A DNA stretch of 64,000 nt from Pseudomonas putida (GCF_026625125.1 NZ_CP113097.1:1-64000), one strand, 5' to 3'; positions 13,003 through 21,924 are shown, counted from the stretch's first letter. Made by a program: numbers and translations. The notes: generated by a model from the sequence alone, not told the origin.

Positions 13003-13550
13003 TTGCACTGCAGGCGGCTTCTGGCACGAGATGAATCGTGGTGCGCCCCGAATGCAAATTCCCATTCTGGGGCGTGACGAAATTTTCTGCGGGTGGTGGT
13101 GACACACAGTTTATGCGCATTAAATAGAGGTCCACTTCAAAAAATGGACTCTCCAAAATGCGGAATGCTCTCGTCTCAATCTCAGTGAACACCATCGCAA
13201 GCCTCCTGACTGCGCTTGTGCTTCACTGGATCACCCCTCCTCTTTCCGACCTCTCCATTCAGCCAATCACGGCCTCAAACTCTGGATCCAAGAGCTCTTC
13301 GTGCTCTTCGTAGATGAGAAATCTGGACCAGACAGCACGTTTCTGAACCACCCCATCAGAGCAAGCGTTCCCCTGGATTGAGCTATCTGGTGACGATTCG
13401 TTGAGTTTCTTCTCACTGCTAGGAAGAGCTCTGATTAAAAATTCGTGCTTCCTCAGAGGCTTAGCGATGGTGTCTGTAGAGGCTTTTCTGGAATGACGAG
13501 TAAGCTCCTGATGGAGGCGTTTTCTGCACTCCATTCCTCACGGGGACCGC
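13003..13550. other. Non-coding stretch downstream of the silencer gene
   Basis: About 550 bp with no gene I can support. A 91-codon reading frame on the minus strand (13259-13534) lacks a properly spaced ribosome-binding site and any recognisable family. Confidence 0.4.
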
Positions 13551-13603
13551 TTGTCAAATCGAAAGGCCCTGCTATACAGTTCTTGTCAAAGGATTTGTCA
13601 AAT
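13551..13603 (+). promoter_or_regulatory. Promoter with three TTGTCAAA repeats
   Basis: TTGTCA (13551-13556), a 16-bp gap and TATACA (13573-13578) form a good sigma-70-type promoter about 70 bp before the TIGR04255-family gene. The octamer TTGTCAAA occurs at 13551, 13583 and 13595. One copy overlaps the -35 element and two lie near the expected transcription start. This could be an operator for the HTH protein encoded in the same operon (inference). Confidence 0.55.
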
Positions 13604-13648
13604 GATGTAGAATCCGGTCCCTCGTTGGGGAGCGGTGGAGGAGTTAAC

Positions 13649-14491
13649 ATGTCAGAACGCGAAGGGGTCTTAGCAAGGGCGCCGCTTATCTATGCGTTGA
13701 GCGTAATCAGATTTGCCCCGATTCTTAAGCTGCCAAAGCTGATCCCAGACATTCAGCACACGATCCGTCAGAGCCTCCCGGGCTTCTTCCAGATGGTCAA
13801 GGGCGTGCCGCCTGGAGTGATGCACAGCGGAGAACCGAATTCTTGGGCGTTCCTTAATCGGGATGCTGACTACGCGTGCGTGCTGGCCATGGATCACATG
13901 ATCCTGCAAAGCACAAATTATCTTCATTTTGATAACCACTTAGCGCTTTTCCGTGAGTGCATTGAGGCGCTGGTAGGGCAAGCAGGTGCATTGGATATCA
14001 CCGCTATCGGGATGCGGTACGTCGATAAAATTGAACCAGCTGAAGGTGAGACCCTAGCCGACTACCTTCCGGAAGCCATGCTCCCACTTAAATGCGATGA
14101 GCTAGCGGCGCATGGGAAAGTCCCCAAGGAGCAGCTTGGAATCTCTACTACCACCTACCATCTAGATCCGGAGTATCTGCACATCAGATGCTGGCGGCAG
14201 ACTGGTATGTGGATACCGGAAGATTTGGTCGAGCCGGCCATGGTTTTCGAAATTGCTAAGCAATCGAGGAATTCATCCAAGCATGGTGCTCCTCTGCAAG
14301 GTGCATTTGTGCCTGTTAGCGAAAATGGTGCTCTTCTCGATACGGATGCGCATTGGCCGCTGCAGTTAGCCGAACGACTGGGAACCGAGGAGATCTGCAC
14401 GAGACTCGACGGTTTGCATAAGACTGCTAACTTTGCTTTTAGGACAGTCGCGAAAGATCATGCCTTTGAGGTTTGGGGGAAGGCGAAATGA
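13649..14491 (+). CDS. TIGR04255-family protein of unknown function
   Basis: The 280-residue protein beginning MSEREGVLARAPLIYALSVI has the look of the sporadically distributed TIGR04255 family: an N-terminal PL-x-Y-x-L-x-x-I-R-F segment, a central Y-x-D-K-I (about 132-136) and conserved C-terminal HKTANFAFRT. No enzymatic motif is apparent. The ATG follows GTGGAGGAG. Its stop overlaps the next start (ATGA), so it is the first gene of a tightly coupled three-gene operon. The family name is recognition by eye; the function is not known to me. Confidence 0.7.
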   Translation: MSEREGVLARAPLIYALSVIRFAPILKLPKLIPDIQHTIRQSLPGFFQMVKGVPPGVMHSGEPNSWAFLNRDADYACVLAMDHMILQSTNYLHFDNHLALFRECIEALVGQAGALDITAIGMRYVDKIEPAEGETLADYLPEAMLPLKCDELAAHGKVPKEQLGISTTTYHLDPEYLHIRCWRQTGMWIPEDLVEPAMVFEIAKQSRNSSKHGAPLQGAFVPVSENGALLDTDAHWPLQLAERLGTEEICTRLDGLHKTANFAFRTVAKDHAFEVWGKAK

Positions 14492-15171
14492 CTACAGCAA
14501 TGAATGGGCAATGGATTGATCCTACCGGGGCTGCTGTAAGCAGATCTTCTACTTGGGAAAACCCTGAAATTGCTCCGCGTGTAGGTAGCACGACAGCAAA
14601 CCCTGTATTGGCGATTGCTTTCACAGCGATGCTGGCCGTTTCGGTAGTAGTCGCTCCTGGGACTGCCTCCCTGCCCTATCCACAACTTATCGGCTCAGCA
14701 GGCATGAGCTTTCATGGCGTGCATGCTGGTGCCTGGACCGAGGTGGACACCAGCCAGGATGCCAATGTTACCGAAGACGTAGCGCCGGCCTTAATCGAGG
14801 AGCTTAGGAGCGACTTCAAGTTGTCAGATAGCTCCATCGCGCAGATCTTCAACGTGTCTCGTCAGACCGTGTACAATTGGCGGACTGGAAAAACCGCCAC
14901 TGGTTTTCCCGAGAGGCTTGCGGCTTTAACTGAGGCGTTGCGCCAAGTTAACGCCGAAGAAGCGCAGTATCTGCATCGGGTGCTTTTCTATCCAACCGCC
15001 GATGGCCGCCTGATTCAGGATGCGCTTTCGGATGAAGCGTGGAATCGAAATGGCGCTAAAGGTGTGTACGGAATGGTTGCGGAGTTGGCTGGCAAGGCGC
15101 AGCAGCTACGTGATAGGGACCTCAAAACCATCGCCAGGTTAGAAAAATCGGGCGGTTCGAATTTGGTTTGA
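14488..15171 (+). CDS. Helix-turn-helix protein with a hydrophobic segment
   Basis: A 227-residue protein with a probable membrane-spanning or hydrophobic segment near 38-60 (NPVLAIAFTAMLAVSVVVA) and a central helix-turn-helix around 108-130 (LSDSSIAQIFNVSRQTVYNW). The C-terminal part is helical. A DNA-binding domain behind a hydrophobic segment is unusual and might mean a membrane-tethered regulator. It overlaps the TIGR04255 gene by 4 bases and is followed almost at once by the third gene. It may regulate the operon through the upstream TTGTCAAA repeats (inference). Confidence 0.65.
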   Translation: MTTAMNGQWIDPTGAAVSRSSTWENPEIAPRVGSTTANPVLAIAFTAMLAVSVVVAPGTASLPYPQLIGSAGMSFHGVHAGAWTEVDTSQDANVTEDVAPALIEELRSDFKLSDSSIAQIFNVSRQTVYNWRTGKTATGFPERLAALTEALRQVNAEEAQYLHRVLFYPTADGRLIQDALSDEAWNRNGAKGVYGMVAELAGKAQQLRDRDLKTIARLEKSGGSNLV

Positions 15172-15173
15172 TT

Positions 15174-16043
15174 ATGGCTGATACACCTGAGCAAGAGATC
15201 GTAAGTGCCATTAGCGCTGCTGGTTGGCTGCAAGGAGATACCGTCTCAGGTGACGCCTTGATTGAACACATATCCGAGGAGGTCCTGAAAGGCCAATTCG
15301 AGGGGGTGGCTCCAGCTTATTGGATGTTGGCCTCCCATTCCTGCACGGTGCATGCACGCAACCTTTGTGATGCGCCGTGGATAGAGTGGATTGCCGTTAA
15401 GGTAAAGAAAAAGGCCTTCGATAAGCAGCTGCACGCCCTCAATCCACGTACGCTGCACCTGCAGCACGCGGAAAAGCAGGTTATGGAGCTCAAGATTCAC
15501 AAGCGTGTGTGGACCAAGAGAGCCGTGCTTCCGACGCTCCACCGAAATCCGGTAATCACGCTGAGCGAAGAAAACGGTCAGTATTTCTCATACTGGATGT
15601 CCCACCATTACAACCGTATTGCGATGCCGGACGAGTTGGTCAACCGCCTGAAGGCAGACCAAGGTGACGACGGCATGAAGGGCATCGCCGTGCTTGTCGA
15701 CGATTTCCTCCATCAGAACAACCAATTTTTCGCTAGTGCTTGGGTTTCCTTCAACCCCAAGGGCGAGATTCGCGACCCGGCTGAGCCCTACGAGGTGGTG
15801 TTCCGGTTTTTGACCAAACGAGAGCACGCCAGGCGCGCAAATGAGCTGCACGACCAGCTGAATGAAGTGCTCGGGGTGGCCAGAAATCTCAACGATGGGC
15901 TGTACTTCGGTGGAGCAGACGTCACGGTGCTACAAGACTTTACCATGCTCGATGCGGAAGACTTCGTGCGGTACAACCTTCACGACTGGCTCAGTGTTGG
16001 GGATACCGATGAAGATGAAGAAGGTGCCGATGATGCTGACTGA
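15174..16043 (+). CDS. Protein of unknown function, third gene of the trio
   Basis: A 289-residue soluble protein starting MADTPEQEIVSAISAAGWLQ and ending in an acidic tail (DTDEDEEGADDAD). It contains WMLASHSCTVHARNL near 45-60, a segment with clustered Cys and His, but I do not recognise a family. The ATG at 15174 sits 2 bases after the upstream stop; a TTG at 15168 would give an overlapping start. The tight spacing shows it is co-translated with the TIGR04255 and HTH proteins and probably acts with them. Confidence 0.65.
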   Translation: MADTPEQEIVSAISAAGWLQGDTVSGDALIEHISEEVLKGQFEGVAPAYWMLASHSCTVHARNLCDAPWIEWIAVKVKKKAFDKQLHALNPRTLHLQHAEKQVMELKIHKRVWTKRAVLPTLHRNPVITLSEENGQYFSYWMSHHYNRIAMPDELVNRLKADQGDDGMKGIAVLVDDFLHQNNQFFASAWVSFNPKGEIRDPAEPYEVVFRFLTKREHARRANELHDQLNEVLGVARNLNDGLYFGGADVTVLQDFTMLDAEDFVRYNLHDWLSVGDTDEDEEGADDAD

Positions 16044-16353
16044 GCTGCTATCGGCCTCCCCTTTAGGATCTGGGTTTGACCTTAGCTGACCGGCTGCTCT
16101 ACAAACCAATTGATTTTCTCCGGAGCCGGTGTCACTGTCGCTCCAAGAATAGCCCCCACGCCTCGGGCAGGTCCCAGACCTGTACTGCGCATCAGGGGGT
16201 TAGTTGTTTCTAGGGCCCGCCCAGGTCGATCAGGCATGCTTTGGGCTGGCCTCAAACCAGTGGGTGACCACCAAAAGGGTCAGTTAGGCCTACTGCTGCC
16301 TATCCTCGCTCGTTACCATCCAGAAACCCTCTATTGATACGGTTTCAGCAAAG
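16044..16353. other. Gap with no recognised feature
   Basis: About 310 bp between two genes of unknown function. I see no terminator with a T-run, no clear promoter and no RNA gene. Confidence 0.4.
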
Positions 16354-17277
16354 ATGGATGTCTATAAGCTCCGCATCGAAGACACAGAAAGCAAGATCAT
16401 CGACAAGGAAGGTTTCGAGGCCGAGACCTTCCGCAGAGATCCGTGGTACCAGCCTGGAAGTGCGGGCAAGCTAGCTCAGTTTGCTGTATGCCCGGCATGC
16501 GACAACCCTGTCCAGCTGGTTGGGCTGTATGAGCTACCGCCTAACGTGAAGAACCCATTCGGGAAACATGCTACTAAGAGCATTCGCGGCATCGCTCCAT
16601 TTGATAGTGAGGCCCGTAACGATTGCCCGTACTTCAAGCCTCGCCAGCATAAGAAAACAGAACGAAAAACCAGGTTTGACGGCGTCCCGCGGAAGATTCT
16701 CAAGCTATTGATCGAACAGTTCGATCGCGTGGTTTACATCCTGGAGAAAGAGACCCAACTGGTCCTTTCCGAGAACGCGTTGAGAGGCATGCTGCAGCGT
16801 TACAAGGGAGAGCGTGGCTACCTCTATACCGGCGCGACGCTTCGCAATGTGCCATGGATCTTTGCTTACATGTCGGACGCCACCCGCCTGTTTGGCCAGA
16901 AGGTCAGTGGAAATGCTGAGCTGGTGAAAGCTATTGCCGCTGAGGTGCCGGGGGCGGAAATCAGCAGCACTGGTCGGCTGGAATCGAAGAAGGTGCCTGG
17001 TTCGAAGGCGGCATATTTTGATCTCAAAATGAGTTTCATCCGCCATCGAATCGTCAAAGACAGTGAAGCGTCTGGCTTGGTTGAAAGCATGGAGTTTGTA
17101 GTGTCACAGCCTCGCGGAGGTGAGCTTGAGCACATTCACAAGGAAGTCATCAAATTCGATTCGGCTTGGTTCGAATCTCTTATCCGGATGCCGGTTGATC
17201 ATCCTTATCGCAGAATGGATAGAGTGAAGATGGCCCGGGAGGAACTGGGCGATCTGCTGGAGCTGACTCAGGCCTGA
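16354..17277 (+). CDS. Protein of unknown function
   Basis: A 307-residue soluble protein. It has CPACD at about 48-52 and DCPYFKP near 89-95, which could be parts of a zinc site, and otherwise no motif that I recognise. The ribosome-binding site before the ATG is weak, so the start is only moderately sure. It stands alone between the TIGR04255 operon and a large palindrome. Base composition and codon use look typical of a real Pseudomonas gene. Confidence 0.6.
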   Translation: MDVYKLRIEDTESKIIDKEGFEAETFRRDPWYQPGSAGKLAQFAVCPACDNPVQLVGLYELPPNVKNPFGKHATKSIRGIAPFDSEARNDCPYFKPRQHKKTERKTRFDGVPRKILKLLIEQFDRVVYILEKETQLVLSENALRGMLQRYKGERGYLYTGATLRNVPWIFAYMSDATRLFGQKVSGNAELVKAIAAEVPGAEISSTGRLESKKVPGSKAAYFDLKMSFIRHRIVKDSEASGLVESMEFVVSQPRGGELEHIHKEVIKFDSAWFESLIRMPVDHPYRRMDRVKMAREELGDLLELTQA

Positions 17278-17288
17278 GGAGGCCTGCT

Positions 17289-17346
17289 GTAAACCACTTT
17301 TTTTCACTGTAAACCACAGTGGTTTACAGTGAAAAAAGTGGTTTAC
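17289..17346. repeat. Near-perfect 58-bp palindrome
   Basis: The arms of about 29 bp are exact reverse complements except for one base in a homopolymer (seven T on the left, six A on the right). GTAAACCAC occurs twice in the left arm and its complement twice in the right. It begins 11 bases after the stop of the preceding gene. It could be a strong bidirectional transcription stop, a cruciform or a mobile-element relic. Confidence 0.8.
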
Positions 17347-17497
17347 AACGTAGCTATGACACGCGCCCTGGCCACTCCCCAGGCCAGCGCGCTCCTCATT
17401 GGTTCGTTCAGCCGGACGTCGAACACCTGTGCTGCTCGGGGCCTTGCCACGCCGCGGTGTCCTATAATTCATCTTCAGCTGAATGGAGCAAAATGTT

Positions 17498-17707
17498 GTG
17501 AAGCGCACATTCATTGGAATGGTCGAGGCTGGTGAGCCACTGATGAGGCAAGCGCTTGAAGCTATCCGACAGGCCCACGAAGCGGAGGCTGCTGGATTGC
17601 CAGACCTTGAGGTACAGCGTCTTCACCTATTGGCAGATTCGCTCTATCAGGCGGTCATTGATTTTCAGCTCCTCAAAGCAGGTAAACCACCGTCGACTAT
17701 CCAGTGA
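17498..17707 (+). CDS. Small protein, paralogue of the next gene
   Basis: A product of about 69 residues, starting at GTG 17498 behind GGAG at 17485-17488; an ATG at 17483 would add five residues. It is predicted all-helical and hydrophilic. The pattern A-x-R-Q-A-H-E-A-x-A-A-G ... E-V-Q-R-L ... A-D-S ... A-V-x-x-x-Q-L is shared with the protein encoded at 17722-17928, so the two arose by tandem duplication. A TATAAT-like hexamer lies at about 17463-17468. The function is unknown. Confidence 0.55.
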   Translation: MKRTFIGMVEAGEPLMRQALEAIRQAHEAEAAGLPDLEVQRLHLLADSLYQAVIDFQLLKAGKPPSTIQ

Positions 17708-17721
17708 GGACCTGCCGCTAC

Positions 17722-17928
17722 ATGACGAAAAAGATACCAGCTCTTCTCCCCGACCACCCCATGTATACCGACGCAGTGGATGCGATGAAGCAATACCACG
17801 AGGCGCAGGCTTCTGGCTCATCTGCCGAAGAGGTTGAGCGCCTGCGTCAAATCGCAGAATCACAATTTCGGGCTGTCAGCGAGTATCAGCTCAACGCTCT
17901 GGGATATCAGTCTCGTCGTCCGCACTGA
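17722..17928 (+). CDS. Small protein, tandem paralogue
   Basis: A 68-residue helical protein (MTKKIPALLPDHP...) whose core KQYHEAQASGSSAEEVERLR followed by A-E-S-x-F-x-A-V-S-E-Y-Q-L matches the pattern of the gene just upstream. The ATG at 17722 follows GAGGA at 17706-17710. An earlier GTG is possible but would lack this site. The function is unknown. Confidence 0.6.
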   Translation: MTKKIPALLPDHPMYTDAVDAMKQYHEAQASGSSAEEVERLRQIAESQFRAVSEYQLNALGYQSRRPH

Positions 17929-18040
17929 AGGGATAACCGATCCGGAGGTAGCTTCAGAATCCATCAAGCCAAGCGGAAGACTCACGACTGGGTCCGATTG
18001 ATCAGCGAGACAGTCGGGAAGGTTTGCACACAGCCCAAAC

Positions 18041-18070
18041 AAAAAAGCAGCTCCCGAGAGCTGCTTTTTT
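18041..18070 (-). terminator. Symmetric intrinsic terminator
   Basis: An AAAAAA tract, stem AGCAGCTC / GAGCTGCT and a TTTTTT tract can work in both directions. It ends the minus-strand small gene whose stop is at 18072 and would also block transcription coming from 17928. Confidence 0.85.
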
Positions 18071-18071
18071 C

Positions 18072-18200
18072 TTACTCGCCCTTTTTGTGCTTGTGGGGTT
18101 TCAGGTCCGGATGGTCCTTCTGCTTTTCAGGGGTGACTCGCTGCCTTTTGTCCGGAGTGCCATCTTCATTGGTGCGCTTTGGGCCTGGCTTGATGCTCAT
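18072..18200 (-). CDS. Small basic, hydrophilic protein (42 residues)
   Basis: Reading the minus strand from ATG at 18200 gives a 42-residue protein beginning MSIKPGPKRTNEDG and ending KHKKGE, rich in Lys, Pro and His. AAGGAAG lies seven bases before the ATG and an intrinsic terminator follows the stop directly, which together argue for a real gene. The function is unknown. Confidence 0.6.
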   Translation of the reverse strand: MSIKPGPKRTNEDGTPDKRQRVTPEKQKDHPDLKPHKHKKGE

Positions 18201-18322
18201 GCAAAACTTCCTTTTCCGCTTGGGTTGTTGAATGCAGCTATGTAATTAGTCCAGCTTCTCTCAGCTGTCAAAGCAGGCTGGTGCAGAACCGCCTGGCCGA
18301 TGATCCGGTCCACATCGAACAT

Positions 18323-19601
18323 TCAGAGGCCAGAATAAAAGCCTCCGGCCAAGGGCTTGCAAGGGGCTGTAAAATCCAGCGCTGAGCGATACGAAGACGT
18401 CTGGACGTTCATCATGCCGAGCACGGTGTGGAACAGGTTGTCGTGGCTCAGCGATGACGTGGTTTGAGCTTTCAAACAACCCACGTTGACCTTTTCACTC
18501 TTCGCGAGCGAGTCAGACATCCAAAGTACCAACGGCACCTTTGTTTGCTCGTCAGGAGCCATCGCGTAAGGCAGCCCATGCAGATAGAGCCCACCCTCCC
18601 CCAGCGATTCGCCGTGGTCCGAAACGTACATCAGCGCAGTGTCGAACTTGGTGTTGGCCGCCAAGATATCGATGAGATTTGCAGTCACATAATCGGTATA
18701 GAGGATTGAGTTGTCGTAGGCATTGACCACCTCCTCCTGCTTACATTTGTCGAGCTCGTTGGTCTCGCACACCGGTGCGAATTTCTTGAATTGCGAGGGG
18801 TAGCGCTTGTAGTAGGCCGGGCCGTGACTGCCTTTGTAGTGGAGCACCAGGACAGCATCGCCTTCCTGGCGCTTGATGAAGTCTTGCATCTCCGTGAGCA
18901 GCACCCCGTCCTTACACTCCTCGCTGGTGCACAGTTGGGAATCCGCGTGAGAGGCAGCCTTGTGGTTGGGAACCCTGTCGCAGACCCCTTTGCACCCCGA
19001 GTTGTTGTCAGTCCACATGACACTGATGCCAGCGCGTTGAAGCACGTCGAGCAGCCCTTCTCGGCTCTTGGCCAAGCCATCTTTGTACTGGGCCTTACCC
19101 ACGTCCAGGAACATGCATGGCAGCGAGACCGCGGTAGCGGTGCCGCAGGAGCTCACGTTCGTGAAGCTAATGACATTTCGCTTTTCTAGTTCCGGATTCG
19201 TTTCACGGGAGTAGCCGTTGAGGGAGAAGTTGGCGGAGCGAGCGGTCTCTCCTACTGCCAGTACCAGCAGCCTGGGTTTACGAGCCGCACCCTGTCGATT
19301 AACTACCGCATCAGTACCAATGGCCGTCAGCGTTTTAGGTGAGGCCAGCTGACGCTTCAGGCACCCATGCGAATACTATGACTGGGAGGCTGGCCGCTAG
19401 CAGCCAGTTCACTTCATCGGTTTTGAATACCAGCTTCCAGAGCACGTTCCGGAGCTCTGCGTTCGCGAATAGCAGCAACCAAAAAGTCACCAGGCCGATT
19501 AGCAAATTAGTACTGATGCCTTTCTGCCGCGCATTGCGAATAGCAAAGATCCATTTGCTTAACAGGGTGTGAACAATGGATTTGGAAGGTGTCATTATCA
19601 A
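18323..19601 (-). pseudogene. Broken lipid A phosphoethanolamine transferase (EptA-like)
   Basis: The intact family protein adds phosphoethanolamine to lipid A at the inner membrane and has about 540 residues: five membrane helices, then a periplasmic sulfatase-fold domain. Here the N-terminus (from 19601) keeps only the first part of the membrane region, ending FAWVPEASAGLT and a stop at 19335. The catalytic domain continues in another frame from about 19340: GETARSANFSLNGYSRETN, SCGTATAVSLPCMF with the nucleophile Thr, and YVSDHGESLGE. Roughly 120 codons of membrane domain have been deleted at the junction near 19350 and the frame is shifted. A separately started catalytic domain would lack its membrane anchor. 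Confidence 0.85.
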
Positions 19602-19826
19602 ACTCTGGAAGCTGCTTATCCATGGCGGTAGCTATGGAGTTAGCGGGAGCTACAAGGCAAGCCGTCGACAGATGCTAAGCGATTGCGCAATGTGCGGAGC
19701 GCCAGAGGCCTTAGGCCCCTAGGCGTTGGAGACGCTTAGTATGTGTGAGGCATAGGGATAAAAAGAGAAATGAATCTCGCTGAGCGCATTATTTCCGGGA
19801 CCTGATAACGACACGATGACCTCGGG

Positions 19827-19842
19827 ATTACAATGCTGACAG
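19827..19842. promoter_or_regulatory. Metal-regulator box (ATTACA-N4-TGACAG)
   Basis: ATTACAATGCTGACAG fits the 16-bp pattern found before other metal genes in this window, with a degenerate right half. It lies between the divergent eptA relic and the zinc-ribbon gene. Confidence 0.45.
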
Positions 19843-20085
19843 AAATCCAATAACAGCTGTTTTGATTGTCATTGATCACGCTATGATCAAAATTAGGGGG
19901 ATACCACCCACTAAAAGCAATACGCCGCTCAGCTAGATAAATTTAATTTCACAAACAAAACGGTTTCGTTTTGTCGTAGGCTAATTTTGAACTTCCAATT
20001 AAACTTACAAGTCTTTTTCGCGAGCAGAACATTATTTTCAACTTTTGCTCGTTAATATGTCACCCATCAATGAGGGGCGAATACC

Positions 20086-20424
20086 ATGAGCTTTTTCAAA
20101 AACATCCTGGGCGAGCACCATGGCCGTGGAAACCACGGTGGAGGCAAGCACCACAGCGGGGGACATGGGGCCGAGCAGTATGATCGCCATGGCCGGCAGC
20201 AGGGCTGCGACGGCGGTAATCAGGTGTATGACGGCGGGCGCCCTGCCACTCCTGCCCCCATCAAAGATCTGCAGGGCTGCAGGCAGTGCCGGACGGCCAA
20301 CGATCCGTCAGCACGCTTTTGTCTAAACTGCGGAACACCGCTATCGAGTGGTTGCACCGCCTGCGGCTCGCTGCTGAGTGCAGGGGCAAGATTTTGCAGT
20401 CAGTGTGGCCAAGCGACGCTCTAA
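20086..20424 (+). CDS. Gly/His-rich zinc-ribbon protein
   Basis: A 112-residue cytoplasmic protein in two parts. The N-terminus is rich in Gly and His (HHGRGNHGGGKHHSGGHG). The C-terminus has zinc-ribbon halves CRQC, FCLNCG, CTACG and FCSQCG. Such proteins bind zinc or another divalent metal. The position directly before czcD, 54 bases away, suggests metal buffering or a chaperone role. GAGGGG precedes the ATG. Confidence 0.7.
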   Translation: MSFFKNILGEHHGRGNHGGGKHHSGGHGAEQYDRHGRQQGCDGGNQVYDGGRPATPAPIKDLQGCRQCRTANDPSARFCLNCGTPLSSGCTACGSLLSAGARFCSQCGQATL

Positions 20425-20478
20425 GGCTAGGTAGACAGGAAGGCCAACGAGACCACAACCCTGCGCAAGGAGAAATAC

Positions 20479-21384
20479 GTGGGTTCAAATCATGACCATG
20501 GCAGCGCCGCAGTACGCGAGGGGCATCAGAAGAAGCTAATCATGGCGCTCGCCTTGACTGGCAGCTTCATGATTGCAGAAGTGATCGGTGCGTGGATTAC
20601 CGGCAGCCTGGCGCTGCTGTCGGACGCATCTCACATGTTTACAGATACTGCCGCCTTGGCGATCTCACTGATTGCACTTCAGATAGCCAAGCGGCCGGCG
20701 GATCAAAAAAGAACCTTCGGCTATGCGCGTCTGGAGATTCTGGCTTCGACGTTCAACGCCGTGCTGCTCTTTCTCGTGGCAATGTACATCTTGTACGAGG
20801 CCTACCAGCGCTTCTTCATGCCGGCGGAGATCGCTACGGGAGCGATGATGTGGATCGCAATCGCCGGCCTGATCATCAACCTAATCTCGATGCGCCTTCT
20901 GGCATCAGCGAGCAACGAAAGCCTCAACGTCAAAGGAGCCTACCTCGAAGTTTGGAGCGACATGCTCGGCTCGCTAGGCGTAATCATCGCGGCGCTCATC
21001 ATCCGCTTCACCGGCTGGACCTGGGTCGACACGATTGTCGCTGTGGCAATCGGCCTTTGGGTACTTCCGCGGACGTGGCAACTGCTTCGCGAAAGCCTGG
21101 GAATCCTCATGGAGGGTGTGCCGAGGGGGCTCGACGTTACGGCAATCGAGGCCACGATCCTCGGGGTAGATGGCGTCACGGACGTACATGACTTGCACGT
21201 CTGGGCCGTCAGCAGTGGCAGCAACGTGATGACGTCGCACGTAGTAATACGGGATTCTGCAGATGGGGATGCTGTGCTGGCGGCCGTCGTGGAAGCTGTC
21301 AGCGATGCATTCGAAATCCATCACTGCACCATCCAGATCGAGCGGGCAGCTTTCCACGAGAGCGTTCCCTCGCCTTCGCACTGA
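20479..21384 (+). CDS. czcD: Cation diffusion facilitator CzcD
   Basis: Inner-membrane Zn2+/Co2+/Cd2+ : H+ antiporter that moves metal from the cytoplasm to the periplasm. The product is 301 residues with six predicted membrane helices, the metal-site motif SDASHMFTD in helix II (about 47-55) and a cytoplasmic C-terminal domain with HDLHVWAV. The GTG at 20479 follows AAGGAG. It supplies periplasmic metal to the CzcCBA pump encoded further along and is part of the same resistance set. Confidence 0.93.
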   Translation: MGSNHDHGSAAVREGHQKKLIMALALTGSFMIAEVIGAWITGSLALLSDASHMFTDTAALAISLIALQIAKRPADQKRTFGYARLEILASTFNAVLLFLVAMYILYEAYQRFFMPAEIATGAMMWIAIAGLIINLISMRLLASASNESLNVKGAYLEVWSDMLGSLGVIIAALIIRFTGWTWVDTIVAVAIGLWVLPRTWQLLRESLGILMEGVPRGLDVTAIEATILGVDGVTDVHDLHVWAVSSGSNVMTSHVVIRDSADGDAVLAAVVEAVSDAFEIHHCTIQIERAAFHESVPSPSH

Positions 21385-21541
21385 TCGATCGGTAACACCA
21401 TGCAAACACATCACCTTCCTGGCTGAGGGTGATGCTGCAATAGAAATGCGGTGAGGGATGGCGTAAACGGCAGGAGCGCTTCGAGAGGGGTTGGTGAATG
21501 GCTTCGCCTGCCCCCGTCCACAACCTCCAGAAGGCTCAGCG

Positions 21542-21892
21542 ATGGCTTGGATCATCACGAAGTACCTACTCACTGCCGGTATAGTGATTCTCGTATCAGA
21601 GCTGGCGAAACGCAGTGACAAGCTGGGCGGCCTGGTCGCCGCCCTACCCTTGGTCACGGTGTTGACGCTGGTCTGGCTCTACTTGGAGAACCAGAGCATG
21701 GAGAAGATCGCCAACCATGCCTGGTACACGTTCTGGTACGTGCTTCCGACCCTGCCGATGTTTATCGCTTTTCCGTTGCTGCTACCTAAGCTCGGCTTTT
21801 GGCCGACACTGATCTGCAGCATCCTCATCACAATGGCCAGCTTCGGGGGCTTCGTGATACTGCTGCGCCGGTTCGGCATTGAGCTTCTGTGA
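21542..21892 (+). CDS. DUF3147-type membrane protein
   Basis: A 116-residue, almost entirely hydrophobic protein with four predicted membrane helices. The early E-L-A-K-R-S-x-K-L-G-G-L-V-A-A-L-P segment is typical of DUF3147 proteins. The function is unknown. It follows czcD by about 160 bp, as is common in Pseudomonas metal islands. The ATG at 21542 is preceded by AGAAGG. Confidence 0.7.
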   Translation: MAWIITKYLLTAGIVILVSELAKRSDKLGGLVAALPLVTVLTLVWLYLENQSMEKIANHAWYTFWYVLPTLPMFIAFPLLLPKLGFWPTLICSILITMASFGGFVILLRRFGIELL

Positions 21893-21924
21893 TCCGGTGG
21901 CCGTAGGGATCATCTTGATGAGTC

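Noticed and set aside
13259..13534. 91-codon minus-strand frame before the TIGR04255 operon
   Set aside because: GAGGA is only one base from the ATG, no recognisable family, and it overlaps the promoter region of the opposite strand.
17329..17535. 68-codon plus-strand frame overlapping the palindrome
   Set aside because: Begins inside the palindrome, has no family resemblance and runs over the start of the better-supported small gene at 17498.
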